Part shown: positions 9,194 through 18,111 of the stretch, in pieces | Numbering within the stretch: position 1 is the first letter of the stretch | How the letters are laid out: each line of letters begins with the position of its first letter | NCBI GenBank assembly: GCA_041395725.1 | Contig: JAWKZW010000001.1 | Span: 2,480,001 to 2,544,000, forward strand | Length of the DNA: 64,000 nt | Direction of reading: 5' to 3' | DNA from: Gammaproteobacteria bacterium | Lineage (GTDB): Bacteria > Pseudomonadota > Gammaproteobacteria > Pseudomonadales > Pseudohongiellaceae | Notes under the pieces: model-generated | What the model was told of the DNA's origin: nothing | Seen by the model: the letters and a program-made list of their open reading frames with translations, nothing else | Database searches by the model: none | Position numbers and translations under genes: made by a program

Positions 9194-9535
9194 ATGAAAT
9201 TACTGACAGCTACAGTTGCCATTCTTGGACTTTCAGTCTATTCCCAGGCGGGGATGGCCCAGACTGATGCAACCGACGACCGCGGGGATCGCATTGAGCG
9301 ACGGCTGGACAACCGCGGTGATCGTATCGAGCGACACCTGGACCAGCAGGGTGACCGGATCGATCGTCGGCTGGACCGTAAGTCACGGCAGGCCGACCTG
9401 GCTGGACGGGAACGGCTGTCGGATCGACTTGATCGCAAGGGCGATGTGATCGACCGGCGCCTTGATCGTCGCGGCGACCGTATTGATCGCGGCCTTGACC
9501 GCCAGGGTCGCAGGATCAACCGGCGAGTTGACTGA
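9194..9535 (+). CDS. Secreted protein of tandem 11-residue Asp/Arg repeats
   Basis: 113 residues from the ATG at 9194, chosen because AGGAGA lies 7 bp upstream and the N-terminus MKLLTATVAILGLSVYSQAG is a signal peptide ending at GMAQ. The mature protein is almost entirely repeats of the form D-R-x-G-D-R-I-(D/E)-R-(R/G)-L, about eight copies, with a few degenerate units in the middle (KSRQADLAGRERLS). The 11-residue periodicity with Ile and Leu at fixed positions suggests a continuous amphipathic helix or right-handed coiled coil with dense salt bridges. The 33-bp periodic DNA is coding, not a CRISPR array. Function unknown; similar charged-repeat periplasmic proteins occur in gammaproteobacteria. 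Confidence 0.8.
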   Translation: MKLLTATVAILGLSVYSQAGMAQTDATDDRGDRIERRLDNRGDRIERHLDQQGDRIDRRLDRKSRQADLAGRERLSDRLDRKGDVIDRRLDRRGDRIDRGLDRQGRRINRRVD

Positions 9536-9689
9536 GACCAGGTGTCAGGCCAGGAAGTAATCTGACCGCTATCACGGCAGTTTCAGGGGTACTTCACTAC
9601 GCGCGGTGTTCAAGGCGCTGGACAGGTGGTCGATGCATACCACAGGGCCTGTGGCTAATTCAGTCTGGCAGCGCTGAGGCGACCATTTT

Positions 9690-10322
9690 TTGCGAAGCAA
9701 AGGAAGATTAACAACCTGGAACGATGAGAAGGGATTTGGATTCGTCACCCCCATGACAGGGGGTGAGCGGATCTTTATTCATATCAGCGCCTTCCGAAAT
9801 CCTGCCCGGCGGCCCTGTCTCGACGGGATTGTTACGTACACGCCTGCCACGGATAAAAAGGGCAGGCCATGTGCCATTGACGCCACGCTATCTGGTGATC
9901 GTCTTAACCGTGGCGTTAAGAAGAGCTCACCACATAATCGCTCCCGTTTGCAGATCAGGCTGGCGGCGGTGTTCCTGGCTCTGGCGACAGTGGTAACACT
10001 CCTCGGCAGAATCCCGCTGCCGGTTTTCGGCCTCTACCCGGTGCTCAGCCTGGTTACCTATTTTGCCTATGCCCTGGATAAATCGGCAGCAAAAAAGGGC
10101 GCCTGGCGCACCCAGGAAAGTACCTTGCATGTATTGTCCCTGCTCGGTGGCTGGCCGGGGGCATTGCTCGCCCAACAGAAACTTCGCCATAAATCCAGTA
10201 AGCGGGAATTCCGGCTGGTCTTCTGGGTTACTGTGCTGATGAATTGCAGTGTATTTCTGTGGCTGCTTACTGAATCGGGCTATCAGTTCGTTCAGGGGCT
10301 GGCGGTGCTGGGAAACGGATAG
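9690..10322 (+). CDS. Cold-shock domain plus DUF1294 membrane protein
   Basis: 210 residues. The N-terminus MRSKGRLTTWNDEKGFGFVTP is a cold-shock (OB-fold) domain with the RNP1-like KGFGFV and an RNP2-like IFIHISAF segment, which bind single-stranded nucleic acid. After a basic linker (70-85) come hydrophobic helices and the DUF1294 signature YFAYALDKSAAKKGAWRTQE, then SLLGGWPGALLAQQKLRHKS. This two-domain combination is common in gammaproteobacteria, with the cold-shock domain in the cytoplasm and the rest in the inner membrane. The only start that fits the family N-terminus is TTG at 9690. The last 56 bp overlap the 3' end of the convergent gene. The role is unproven. Confidence 0.85.
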   Translation: MRSKGRLTTWNDEKGFGFVTPMTGGERIFIHISAFRNPARRPCLDGIVTYTPATDKKGRPCAIDATLSGDRLNRGVKKSSPHNRSRLQIRLAAVFLALATVVTLLGRIPLPVFGLYPVLSLVTYFAYALDKSAAKKGAWRTQESTLHVLSLLGGWPGALLAQQKLRHKSSKREFRLVFWVTVLMNCSVFLWLLTESGYQFVQGLAVLGNG

Positions 10323-11133
10323 TCGTGACGTGGGCTTTATAAAAGGGAAAGTAGAGCGGGGTTCCCAGGTGGTTGCCGCCCTCAACCCGGGTCGGTAGAC
10401 GGTAACCCTCGAATTCCCGGAATTCAGAAAGATATCCACCGAAAGGTTGCGTGCGGAAGACTTTGCCCGGGTTTTCATTGCTCCAGCGCTGGATCAGTAC
10501 CCTGGTCGGTTCACCCGACGGGGCGACAGTGATGTCCACCGACTGACGCAAGCCATTGAAGACCACCACCGCCCGGGCGCTGTCTTCGCCAAGCGGCTCC
10601 CAGCTTATGTGTTCGCCCGGCAGAAGGCTTGCCGGCGCCCAGAAGGCCCCCTCCGCTATGACACGCCCGAAGGCTGAGCGATGGTGGTCCGCGCCACCGA
10701 CGCGAACCAGGGGCAGCAGAGAAAAAAGCCAGAAACGTGTCCAGGACGCTTCGGGTGTGGTTCCGTCTGAACCGCTGATGGGGCCGGCCCACAACCGCCA
10801 GACAAGTCCAAAAGGCGGGGCCAGGATCTGCTGTGCGCGCATGGGCCGATAGTTGGGTGCATCGCGGGTGCCGAGACCAAGCTCACCGGTCATGTGGAGT
10901 TCGATGACCGTTTTCAGTAAAGCGCCAGGACGAATTGTATAGTTAAAGTAGCGTCTGGCAGGCTCCGGCAGGTCTTTGACGAGAGCGGGTGTGTAAACGG
11001 CCTGTGGTGCGCTGGCCAGCTCTGTGAGGTGCCGCCAGGCTCTTTGCTCGGCGCGCTTGTCGCTGCCGCGCCAGAGCAGCAAAGCCGCAACGCTGGTAAT
11101 CAGCGCGCCGGTGAGATACCAAAGCCAGTTCAT
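10267..11133 (-). CDS. DUF6544-like membrane-associated protein
   Basis: 288 residues beginning MNWLWYLTGALITSVAALLL, a single N-terminal TM helix followed by a charged segment, so the bulk is likely periplasmic or membrane-anchored. The body contains LPEPARRYFNYTI, EGAFWAPASLLPG, VFNGLRQSVDITV and FGGYLSEFREFEGYRLPTRVEGG, the set of conserved blocks seen in the family annotated DUF6544. No catalytic motif is recognised. It converges on the cold-shock/DUF1294 gene with a 56-bp overlap of coding ends, so transcription of the two may interfere. Family assignment is from memory of motif style. Confidence 0.75.
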   Translation of the reverse strand: MNWLWYLTGALITSVAALLLWRGSDKRAEQRAWRHLTELASAPQAVYTPALVKDLPEPARRYFNYTIRPGALLKTVIELHMTGELGLGTRDAPNYRPMRAQQILAPPFGLVWRLWAGPISGSDGTTPEASWTRFWLFSLLPLVRVGGADHHRSAFGRVIAEGAFWAPASLLPGEHISWEPLGEDSARAVVVFNGLRQSVDITVAPSGEPTRVLIQRWSNENPGKVFRTQPFGGYLSEFREFEGYRLPTRVEGGNHLGTPLYFPFYKAHVTTIRFPAPPAPERTDSPIQ

Positions 11134-11181
11134 AGTTACGGACAGTCTCCACCTCAGGTCAGCTATCGATTTTCGGGCATT

Positions 11182-11748
11182 ATGCCCCCGGGAGAGTCAG
11201 ATTTAAACCGGCCCGGGCAACCCGCTGAACTCGAACAGGCGCTGGTGGTGCTGCAGCGGGCGAATGCCCTGCAGATAGAAGACCAGGCGTTTACTGACGA
11301 GTTGAAGAGGTGGCTGCGTTTCAATCCTGGAATGGCTCTGGAAACCTGTGATGGTCTGCTCAGTATTACATCGGGCAATCCCAGTGCGCCCGGCTGGCTC
11401 GGGCCACTCTTATTTAATCTGCTGTTCAAAAAAGGTCCGGAACTCAGAAAGATGGCGCGGCAGTTGCGATGTTCCGCGGGTCTTGCTGTGTTTGTTGCAC
11501 GTGAAGAAAGCCCCACGGGCTGGATTGAAGCAGGGCGGAGTGTCGAACGCTTCGCCTTACAGGCCACTCTGCTTGGTGTTCGGCATGCCCATCTGAATAT
11601 GCCGGTCGAGGTTGCGGCGGTGCGGCCGGCTTTTGCTGAGTGGCTGGGGATGCCGGGCCGCCGCCCCGACATCGTTCTCCGCTTCGGTAAGGCGCCGCCG
11701 ATGCCGATGTCGGTGCGGCGACCGATTGGTGAAGTATTCCTGCCTTGA
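11182..11748 (+). pseudogene. N-terminally truncated Acg-family nitroreductase-like protein
   Basis: The recognisable protein starts at about the ATG at 11182 and is 188 residues. Blocks such as ELKRWLRFNP, ETCDGLLSITSGNPS, WIEAGRSVERFALQATLLG, MPVEVAAVRPAFAEWLG and APPMPMSVRRPIGEV are the C-terminal half of Acg-type FMN-binding nitroreductases, which are usually about 330 residues. The N-terminal half, including the usual FMN-contacting segment with SSHNTQPW, is missing and cannot be found upstream, where the divergent DUF6544-like gene lies. The 3' end runs into a MITE-derived sequence (from about 11741). It is most likely a remnant; an independently expressed half-domain is less likely. 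Confidence 0.6.
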
Positions 11749-11790
11749 CAGGTTGATGCATGCCCGCGGTAGTGCAGCAAGCCAGCTGGC
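11741..11790 (+). repeat. Partial MITE-like repeat at end of nitroreductase remnant
   Basis: CTGCCTTGACAGGTTGATGCATGCC corresponds to CTGCCTTGACAGGCCGACGCATGCC in the copy at 6.8 kb, and the match continues weakly into GCAGCAAGCCAGC. It overlaps the last codons of the nitroreductase remnant. No terminal inverted repeats are present. Confidence 0.5.
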
Positions 11791-11831
11791 GGAGCTGTCC
11801 ACCAACATTGCGTGACGTGATCAGGGAGCCG

Positions 11832-13697
11832 CTACGGAAGCCGGTACGCCACGACCTCATCCGTTGCGGTGATCACCAGATACTGTCTGCCGTCATTACC
11901 CAGATAGGTCATGGGATTGGCATTGCCTCGTGCGTTCAGCTGAGTCTCCCACAGCTGGTTGCCGCTGCTGGCTTCCAGGGCCCGGAAGCGGTTGTCATCG
12001 GTGGCAGCAATAAACAGCAAACCACTGCCGGTAATCAATGCGCCCGCCCGCCCGGGCCGGCCGGTGTTCTGACGACCCGCGGGCAGAGTCTCGCTGACCC
12101 CCAGAGCCCGCTGCCAGACCAGTGCCCCTGTCGTGGTGTCGACGGCACTCAACTGCCCCCAGGGGGGTGCCTGGCAAGGCAGGCTCTGGCCATTCAGTTG
12201 CACCTGGAAGGCGGACGGTCGCGGCCCGCCCAATTGATACCCGATCTCTGTGCCAGCGGACGCGTCTTCAACCCAACCCAGTGTCCCGAGGTTGGCAGCA
12301 AACACAAACGCCAACCGGGAGCCGGGGTCGTAAGCGACGCCGCCCCAGTTGGGGCCGCCCGCCAGCCCGGGAAACAGCAGGGTGGTGCGGGGCGGTGAGC
12401 CGGCGGCACGGTAAACCCAGGGCGTATAAGGACCGTCGTTGACCAGTAGGCCGTTCTCCCGTGCCAGCTCTGCACAGGCCGTGGCGTGTTCAGCAGTGGT
12501 CTGCTCAGCCGTGATCAGGTTGGCGGCGGTGTAACTGACCCGCGCCATGGGAGGCGTTACCGTAGGGACAGGCTGGGTTGGATACGCCTGTTCGCCGGGA
12601 ACCTCACTGCCGGGCACCGGTATTTCTGCGACGTCAAAAACCGGCTCGCCGGTGGTGCGATCAAGAACGAACAGGTAGCCTGACTTGGTGGTGATGGCGA
12701 GCGCGGGAATCCGCCCCTGCGGCCCCTCGATAGTGAACAGGCTCGGCGCCGCGGGAGGGTCGTGATCCCACAGGTCGTGATGAATGGTCTGAAAATGCCA
12801 GACATAGTCTCCGCTGCGAAGATCAACCGCCACGATCGAGTTGGCGAACAGGTTGGAGCCGCCCCGATCCCCGCCGTAGGCGAATGGGATGGGCGAAGCC
12901 AGCGGCAGGTAGAGTAATTCCAGTTCCCGGTCCATTGTGAAGTAGAACGGCCAGGCATTGGCACCGAGCCTGTTCACCCAGCTGTTACCCTCCCAGCTAT
13001 CGTGACCGGTCTGTCCCGGTTGCGGCACCGAGCTGAATTCCCAGAGTAATTCGCCGGTCAGTGCATCATAGGCGCGGGGATTGCCAATACCGCCGGGTGC
13101 GCCGGGAGGTGTGTTGGCACCGACCACGACGATATTGTCATAAACAAGCGGCACCGACAGGTAAGGGACGGCCAGACTCACCTGCCCGTTATTGCCGAAT
13201 GTCGGCACCGGCTGACCGGTGGCCGCGTCCAGTGCCAGGAGGCGATCGAGAGCGGTAAAAATAATGCGCGCTGCCTGGCCCTGTCCGCCGGGCCAGTAGG
13301 CTACGCCGCGCCGGGAGGGTCGCCCGTCGGCCAGTTCATAGCGCCAGATTTCTGTTCCGTTGACGGGATCCAGGGCTACGACCCGGTCTGCTGCCGGCAG
13401 GTACATGACGCCTCCGACGACGATCGGGGTAGCCTGGGAGTTGGCTGACGGGGCGCGCGCACCTTCACCGGCATCGGGGTTCAGCTCATAACGCCAGGCT
13501 GTCGTTAGCTGCGCCACGTTGCCCGGATCAATCTCGCTGAGGGGCGAATAGCCGTTGCCGGTCAGGCCGCCCCGGTACATCGGCCAGTCATTGCCGACTT
13601 CCGGTTCTAAGGACTGGGTCTGGGTCTGAGCCTGGGTCGGGGCCGCAACGAGAATGAAGAGTAAAGAAAGAATGGAAGCTACTCGAAGCCTGTTCAT
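11832..13697 (-). CDS. Secreted PQQ-type beta-propeller dehydrogenase
   Basis: About 621 residues from the ATG at 13697, chosen for its signal peptide (MNRLRVASILSLLFILVAAP, cleaved near TQAQ) and a GAGGTG sequence about 12 bp upstream. The mature protein begins DWPMYRGGLTGNGYSPLSEI, the classic start of the quinoprotein glucose/alcohol dehydrogenase fold. Repeated propeller blades carry W motifs such as VVALDPVNGTEIWRYEL, LTGELLWEF, VDLRSGDYVWHFQ, VDTTTGALVWQR and ALEASSGNQLWETQL. The segment FQTIHHDLWDHDPPAAPSLF is typical of PQQ-dependent dehydrogenases. There is no CxxCH heme motif, so electrons would pass to quinone or a separate cytochrome. The substrate cannot be told. No PQQ synthesis genes are in the window. 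Confidence 0.88.
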   Translation of the reverse strand: MNRLRVASILSLLFILVAAPTQAQTQTQSLEPEVGNDWPMYRGGLTGNGYSPLSEIDPGNVAQLTTAWRYELNPDAGEGARAPSANSQATPIVVGGVMYLPAADRVVALDPVNGTEIWRYELADGRPSRRGVAYWPGGQGQAARIIFTALDRLLALDAATGQPVPTFGNNGQVSLAVPYLSVPLVYDNIVVVGANTPPGAPGGIGNPRAYDALTGELLWEFSSVPQPGQTGHDSWEGNSWVNRLGANAWPFYFTMDRELELLYLPLASPIPFAYGGDRGGSNLFANSIVAVDLRSGDYVWHFQTIHHDLWDHDPPAAPSLFTIEGPQGRIPALAITTKSGYLFVLDRTTGEPVFDVAEIPVPGSEVPGEQAYPTQPVPTVTPPMARVSYTAANLITAEQTTAEHATACAELARENGLLVNDGPYTPWVYRAAGSPPRTTLLFPGLAGGPNWGGVAYDPGSRLAFVFAANLGTLGWVEDASAGTEIGYQLGGPRPSAFQVQLNGQSLPCQAPPWGQLSAVDTTTGALVWQRALGVSETLPAGRQNTGRPGRAGALITGSGLLFIAATDDNRFRALEASSGNQLWETQLNARGNANPMTYLGNDGRQYLVITATDEVVAYRLP

Positions 13698-14179
13698 GGC
13701 TGTCAACACCTCACTGTAATTTGCCGCAATTTGTTCGCCGCAATCAATTCCCGACCGCCGGTGCGCGGGCCTGGCTTCTGCTACAGCCGTCGCCATCGGG
13801 AGCAGGCAATGATTTCATAACCCGTTAGCAAGATCCACAAGTGTTAGCGACGGGGATTTTGGGTATTGCGATACCGGAAGAGGTTCCATAGACTAGCGGA
13901 TCGTGAAAGGCGTTTTTGAGGCAGGTGCTGCAAGGGGAAACCGGCGAAAAAGTGAACCGGCTGTTAAAGGGAGAATGAGCATTTTGAGGCTTCATTTGAC
14001 GCTGCAGCAGCCACGCAGAGAGTTTATTAACAGCCGGTCAGGGGCGTGTTCCCGGCGGTTGGGGCGGGGGCCGGATGCCGTTACGGCCTGAAACAGGCCT
14101 CATGCAGAGCCAGCGGGACAAAGCGGATAACAAAAATAAATAATAAGAACACATAATAAGAACAATAGGGAGACAATCA
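13698..14179. other. Divergent intergenic region with a 12-bp inverted repeat
   Basis: 482 bp between the dehydrogenase and cupin genes, which are transcribed away from each other, so promoters of both should lie here. A perfect 12-bp inverted repeat, ACCGGCTGTTAA at 13956-13967 and TTAACAGCCGGT at 14027-14038, is a possible operator pair or long-range hairpin. No gene is credible. Confidence 0.5.
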
Positions 14180-14650
14180 ATGCGACATAAGTATCTCACA
14201 GGACTACTGCTGCTGATTATGGCTATGGCCATGCAAACCGGCTGGGGCCAGCAGGCTATCGCGCCGGATGCCTATGGATTCGTAATAGGCACGCCGGATA
14301 AACTGCTGCCGCCGGAAGGCGAAAGGCGCATTAATATCGTCGGTGACCCGGCAGAACCGGGGCTTTATGTAATTCGCATCACCTTCCCACCGGGGGCCGG
14401 GAGCCGCCCCCACTACCACAGTACTGCCAGGTATATCACCGTGATCAAAGGCACCTGGTGGATTTCCTCCGGCCCTGAGTCAGACGTATACGACCCCGAC
14501 AACATGCAGCCGGTGCCTGCCGGCAGCTTTCTCTATCAGCCGCCCGAAGGCCACCACTACGACATGGCCAAGGACGAGGAAGTGGTTGTTCAGATAATGG
14601 GAATGGGGCCAGTTGTCACTACTTCGATTCCGCAGCAGGGCGATCAATAG
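14180..14650 (+). CDS. Secreted cupin-domain protein
   Basis: 156 residues. The signal peptide MRHKYLTGLLLLIMAMAM ends near GWGQ. AGGGAG stands 8 bp before the ATG and supports the start. The mature protein is one small cupin barrel: YVIRITFPPGAGSRPHYHS supplies the first motif with the metal-binding His pair, followed by RYITVIKGTWWISSG and the second motif PAGSFLYQPPEGHHYDM. These positions normally bind a divalent metal. Secreted single-domain cupins of this kind have no agreed reaction. It is divergent from the PQQ-type dehydrogenase and may share its regulation through the inverted repeat between them; that link is inferred. Confidence 0.82.
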   Translation: MRHKYLTGLLLLIMAMAMQTGWGQQAIAPDAYGFVIGTPDKLLPPEGERRINIVGDPAEPGLYVIRITFPPGAGSRPHYHSTARYITVIKGTWWISSGPESDVYDPDNMQPVPAGSFLYQPPEGHHYDMAKDEEVVVQIMGMGPVVTTSIPQQGDQ

Positions 14651-14834
14651 AGAGAATTCCCCGACCGGCTTTCGCGCTCGGTTTCAGACGTCAGCAAACA
14701 GGGGCGGCCCAGGTCCCTTCCTGTCCGGCTGTCGTAATACCGACGCCAGGGGTCAATTTGTGGTACAATCCGCGCCCTCCCGCTTACCCGGCAGGAGACC
14801 TTGAACCCCGATATTCCAGCAAAAAGAGCTCAAT

Positions 14835-16685
14835 GTGACCACTGACGCCGCGGTAACCCCTTTCGACCAGCTACAGCTGACAGCGCCTGTCCTGCAGGCC
14901 CTGCAGGATGTAGGTTATGAAACACCTTCTCCGATCCAGTCCCAGACCATACCTTTAATGCTGGCTGGCAGGGATGTGCTGGGCCAGGCCCAGACGGGTA
15001 CCGGCAAGACGGCGGCGTTTGCCCTGCCGATTCTGTCGAGGCTGGACCTGAAGCAACAGTATCCGCAGGTGCTTGTGCTGGCGCCGACCCGGGAATTGGC
15101 CATCCAGGTGGCTGAGGCGTTTCAGACCTACGCTCATCACCTGCGAGGATTTCACGTATTGCCTGTCTACGGTGGCCAGGACTACAGCGGTCAGATTCGT
15201 GCCCTGAAACGCGGGGTGCACGTGGTTGTCGGTACCCCCGGTCGAGTGATGGACCACATGCGTCGGGGTACCCTGAAGCTCGACAAGCTGGTCACCCTGG
15301 TGCTGGACGAGGCGGACGAGATGCTGCGCATGGGTTTCATTGACGATGTCGAATGGATACTGGAAAAAACGCCGCCAACCCGTCAGGTGGCGCTGTTTTC
15401 AGCGACGATGCCCACCGAGATCAGGCGCATAGCTGATAGACATCTTAACGATCCGGAACATATTACCATCAAGGTCAAAAAGGCGACCGCTGACTTGATT
15501 CGCCAGCGCGTATGGCCCGTGAGTGGTGTGCACAAGCTGGATGCCCTGACCCGAATACTGGAAGCCGAAACCTTCGACGCCATGATTGTATTTGTGCGTA
15601 CCCGAATCCTGACGATCGAACTGGCGGAAAAACTTTCGGCGAGGGGATTTGCCGCTGTTGCGCTGAACGGAGATATTGCCCAGGCGCAGCGTGAACGCAC
15701 TATTGATCAGTTGAAGAAGGGTAAACTTGATATCCTGGTGGCCACCGATGTGGCGGCCCGCGGCCTGGACGTAGACCGCATCAGCCATGTAATCAACTAC
15801 GATATTCCCTACGATGCGGAAGCCTATATACACCGTATTGGTCGTACCGGTCGCGCCGGCCGTCAGGGTGACGCGATACTCTTCGTCGCCCCCCGCGAGC
15901 GGAGGCTGTTCGGCGCCATCGAACGAGCGACGGGTACCAAGATCGAGTTGATGGAATTGCCGTCAACCGAAGTGATAAACGATAAGCGCATCGCCCAGTT
16001 CAAACAGTCGATTACCGACACGCTGGCGGCGGGACGACTTGACTTCTTTCAACAATTGATTGAGCAGTACCGACAGGAACATGACGTGTCCGCCATCGAG
16101 ATCGCCGCTGCACTGGCGCGACTTGTCCAGGGCGACGTGCCATTGCTTTTACAACACAATTCCACGCCCAGAGCAGACAAGTCCTGGGATAAGAAAAAGG
16201 ACCAGGAATCGCGCTTCGAACGTCCGGCCCGCGGCCAGAAGGGACGGCCGCCCCGCAAGGTCTCGCCACCGGAGAAAGGCCTGGAGCGCTTTCGTATTGA
16301 AGTGGGCCACAATAACAAGGTCATGCCGGGCAACATTGTCGGCGCCATTGCCAATGAGGCAGGCCTGGACAGCAGTGAAATAGGTCGTATTACGATCTTT
16401 GACGACTACAGTACGGTGGATCTTCCCGCTGATATGCCGGATGAAATACTCAGGCAATTAAAGAAAGCCTGGGTCAGTGGCAAGACACTTGATATTTCAC
16501 GTCACAGTGAAGAAGGCGGCCCAGCGCTTTCCGGTCCGCGCAGACCCGATGATGGTGATCGACGGGTGAAGCGCAAACCGAAATTCAAGGCAGACGGTAA
16601 GACAGGAACTCACAAGAAACAGGCCAAAAAGAAAAAGGCGAAGCACCGAAAGGAAGCAGGCAGCAGATCACATTCATCAACGTAA
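14835..16685 (+). CDS. deaD: DEAD-box ATP-dependent RNA helicase DeaD/CsdA
   Basis: 616 residues with a GTG start at 14835. All core motifs are present: the Q motif (PFDQLQLTAP), motif I AQTGTGKT, Ia PTRELA, motif II DEAD in VLDEADEMLRMGF, motif III SAT, and motif VI HRIGRTGRAGR. The C-terminal half has a dimerisation-like helical region and a DbpA-type RNA-binding domain (GLERFRIEVGHNNKVMPGNI with GAIANEAGL), then a Lys/Arg-rich tail ending KKKKAKHRKEAG. This is the DeaD/CsdA arrangement, a cytoplasmic helicase that remodels structured RNA in ribosome assembly and mRNA decay, especially in the cold. It stands alone and converges with the lipase gene downstream. Confidence 0.95.
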   Translation: MTTDAAVTPFDQLQLTAPVLQALQDVGYETPSPIQSQTIPLMLAGRDVLGQAQTGTGKTAAFALPILSRLDLKQQYPQVLVLAPTRELAIQVAEAFQTYAHHLRGFHVLPVYGGQDYSGQIRALKRGVHVVVGTPGRVMDHMRRGTLKLDKLVTLVLDEADEMLRMGFIDDVEWILEKTPPTRQVALFSATMPTEIRRIADRHLNDPEHITIKVKKATADLIRQRVWPVSGVHKLDALTRILEAETFDAMIVFVRTRILTIELAEKLSARGFAAVALNGDIAQAQRERTIDQLKKGKLDILVATDVAARGLDVDRISHVINYDIPYDAEAYIHRIGRTGRAGRQGDAILFVAPRERRLFGAIERATGTKIELMELPSTEVINDKRIAQFKQSITDTLAAGRLDFFQQLIEQYRQEHDVSAIEIAAALARLVQGDVPLLLQHNSTPRADKSWDKKKDQESRFERPARGQKGRPPRKVSPPEKGLERFRIEVGHNNKVMPGNIVGAIANEAGLDSSEIGRITIFDDYSTVDLPADMPDEILRQLKKAWVSGKTLDISRHSEEGGPALSGPRRPDDGDRRVKRKPKFKADGKTGTHKKQAKKKKAKHRKEAGSRSHSST

Positions 16686-16782
16686 CGTCAACTAACACGG
16701 CATCCAGTACACACCTCAATCCTGCGCAGGACTTTACTGTGCAATCGTTCCATCGAGGCTAACTCCGTTCAGCCAAATTCCA

Positions 16783-18111
16783 CTAATCTGCTACTTGTCT
16801 TGTGACCACGTCACTAGCGACCGGAACTGAGCCTCGGAGGATTATTGCCTGCAAAGAAACAGTCATTCCGACGTCGTCCGGACTTCCATCTATAGGTAAA
16901 GTTAAGGTTGCCACCCCGCCAGAATCAGCGACAGCAGCGCCAAGCAATAAAGGGTTCAGGATATCCAGACAGAGCGCCCCCTGTTCAGGTGGGAGGCAGG
17001 GGCCTGCATTTTCTCCAGCCCCATCAACACCGCCCGCAAACAACACTTCCTCACCTGGATCAGCCCCCGTTACGGTAATCGCTGCAGTCTGTTGCAGCAC
17101 CAGTTCATCACTGTCAAGCACCAGCGTAGTGGCTGCCGGAGGGCCAGACAAAATTGTCCACAGTATTGCACGTAGCACATTCTCATCTGTTGTTTCGCAG
17201 GTATGGGTCTGATTGGGAAAGGGGTTCAGGTCAATACCAAAGACGGGGTCGGGTGTGAATCCTGGATCGCAACTGGCGCGGTCTGCTACCGTGATGGAGA
17301 CTGCGAAGTGATCAAGTTGCGCAACCCCGGGCACATTGCCCAGGTTCTGGTAAAAAGTCGAGATAACACCGTCGCCGTCATCACCAACACCTATCACCGG
17401 TGTGCCGTCGCCAATTATCGATGTGTAGTATACGTCCGCAGGCAGGGGAAACTGTTGCAGGTCATTAAGCTGGGAAAGTGCAATGCTGTCGGGGCGCAGT
17501 TCTGAAACCCCCGCGCTGAACGGGTCGATGCCCAAGACTTCTTCAAGTAATTCGCAAATCAACAGATTGTTACCATTACTGCACTCTTGCTGAGCAAATA
17601 CGGTAAGCTGAGAACCCCCGTGCGGTGCTCCAATAGCAATTAACTGGGACACCTTACCCTCGGCGCCGGTCCACTGCAGGTAAGCGCGGGACGCCATCGC
17701 TCCCATACTGTGTCCAACGAGAACTACATTTGAAGCACTCGGGTTGGCGGCAAGAACTGTGTCGACATAGTCTGCTAACTCGTTGCCTTGTTCGGCCAGC
17801 GTAAGCCCCTGATTATCTGAAAACTCCACCACGTAGAAGTCACCAGCGTTTATCGGTTCCACCAGATTTGTTTGCGGGTCGGTTCTCAGCAGGCCGCCAA
17901 AATCCCAGTCGTTCGCATCAAGCAGTGTGGCGGCAAACAACCAGCTGAATGGGTCGCCACCAAGCCCATGCAGGAAAATCACGGGTTGATCAGGCTTTCG
18001 AATTATAGGGTCAGGCAGTACCGCAAATGCATTACCCATGGCAAGGAACAACAGTAGCGACAGGTATTGCGAGAGGCTTTTAATATCAGCGAGTGAACGT
18101 TTTCTTGACAT
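16783..18111 (-). CDS. Secreted alpha/beta-hydrolase, lipase/PGAP1-like
   Basis: 442 residues. A signal peptide covers about residues 12-30 (SLSQYLSLLLFLAMGNAFA). The catalytic domain opens with the oxyanion segment PVIFLHGLGGDPFSW and contains the nucleophile elbow VLVGHSMGAMASRAYL (Ser near residue 135), followed by LIAIGAPHGGSQL, which is typical of triacylglycerol lipases and PGAP1-like esterases. A likely catalytic His lies in VAQLDHFAV. The last 110 residues (after about 330) form a beta-rich segment with LVLDSDELVLQQTAAITVTGADPG, resembling an Ig-like domain and ending in VVTRQVAD. It is probably an extracellular or periplasmic esterase; the substrate is unknown. Confidence 0.83.
   Translation of the reverse strand: MSRKRSLADIKSLSQYLSLLLFLAMGNAFAVLPDPIIRKPDQPVIFLHGLGGDPFSWLFAATLLDANDWDFGGLLRTDPQTNLVEPINAGDFYVVEFSDNQGLTLAEQGNELADYVDTVLAANPSASNVVLVGHSMGAMASRAYLQWTGAEGKVSQLIAIGAPHGGSQLTVFAQQECSNGNNLLICELLEEVLGIDPFSAGVSELRPDSIALSQLNDLQQFPLPADVYYTSIIGDGTPVIGVGDDGDGVISTFYQNLGNVPGVAQLDHFAVSITVADRASCDPGFTPDPVFGIDLNPFPNQTHTCETTDENVLRAILWTILSGPPAATTLVLDSDELVLQQTAAITVTGADPGEEVLFAGGVDGAGENAGPCLPPEQGALCLDILNPLLLGAAVADSGGVATLTLPIDGSPDDVGMTVSLQAIILRGSVPVASDVVTRQVAD

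Noticed and set aside
9284..9535. Regular short DNA repeats suggesting a CRISPR array
   Set aside because: The 33-bp period is in frame and encodes the repeats of the secreted protein; there are no unique spacers.
11163..11780. Minus-strand frame of 205 codons
   Set aside because: Antisense to the nitroreductase remnant, with low-complexity Arg/Ser-rich translation and no signal or domain.
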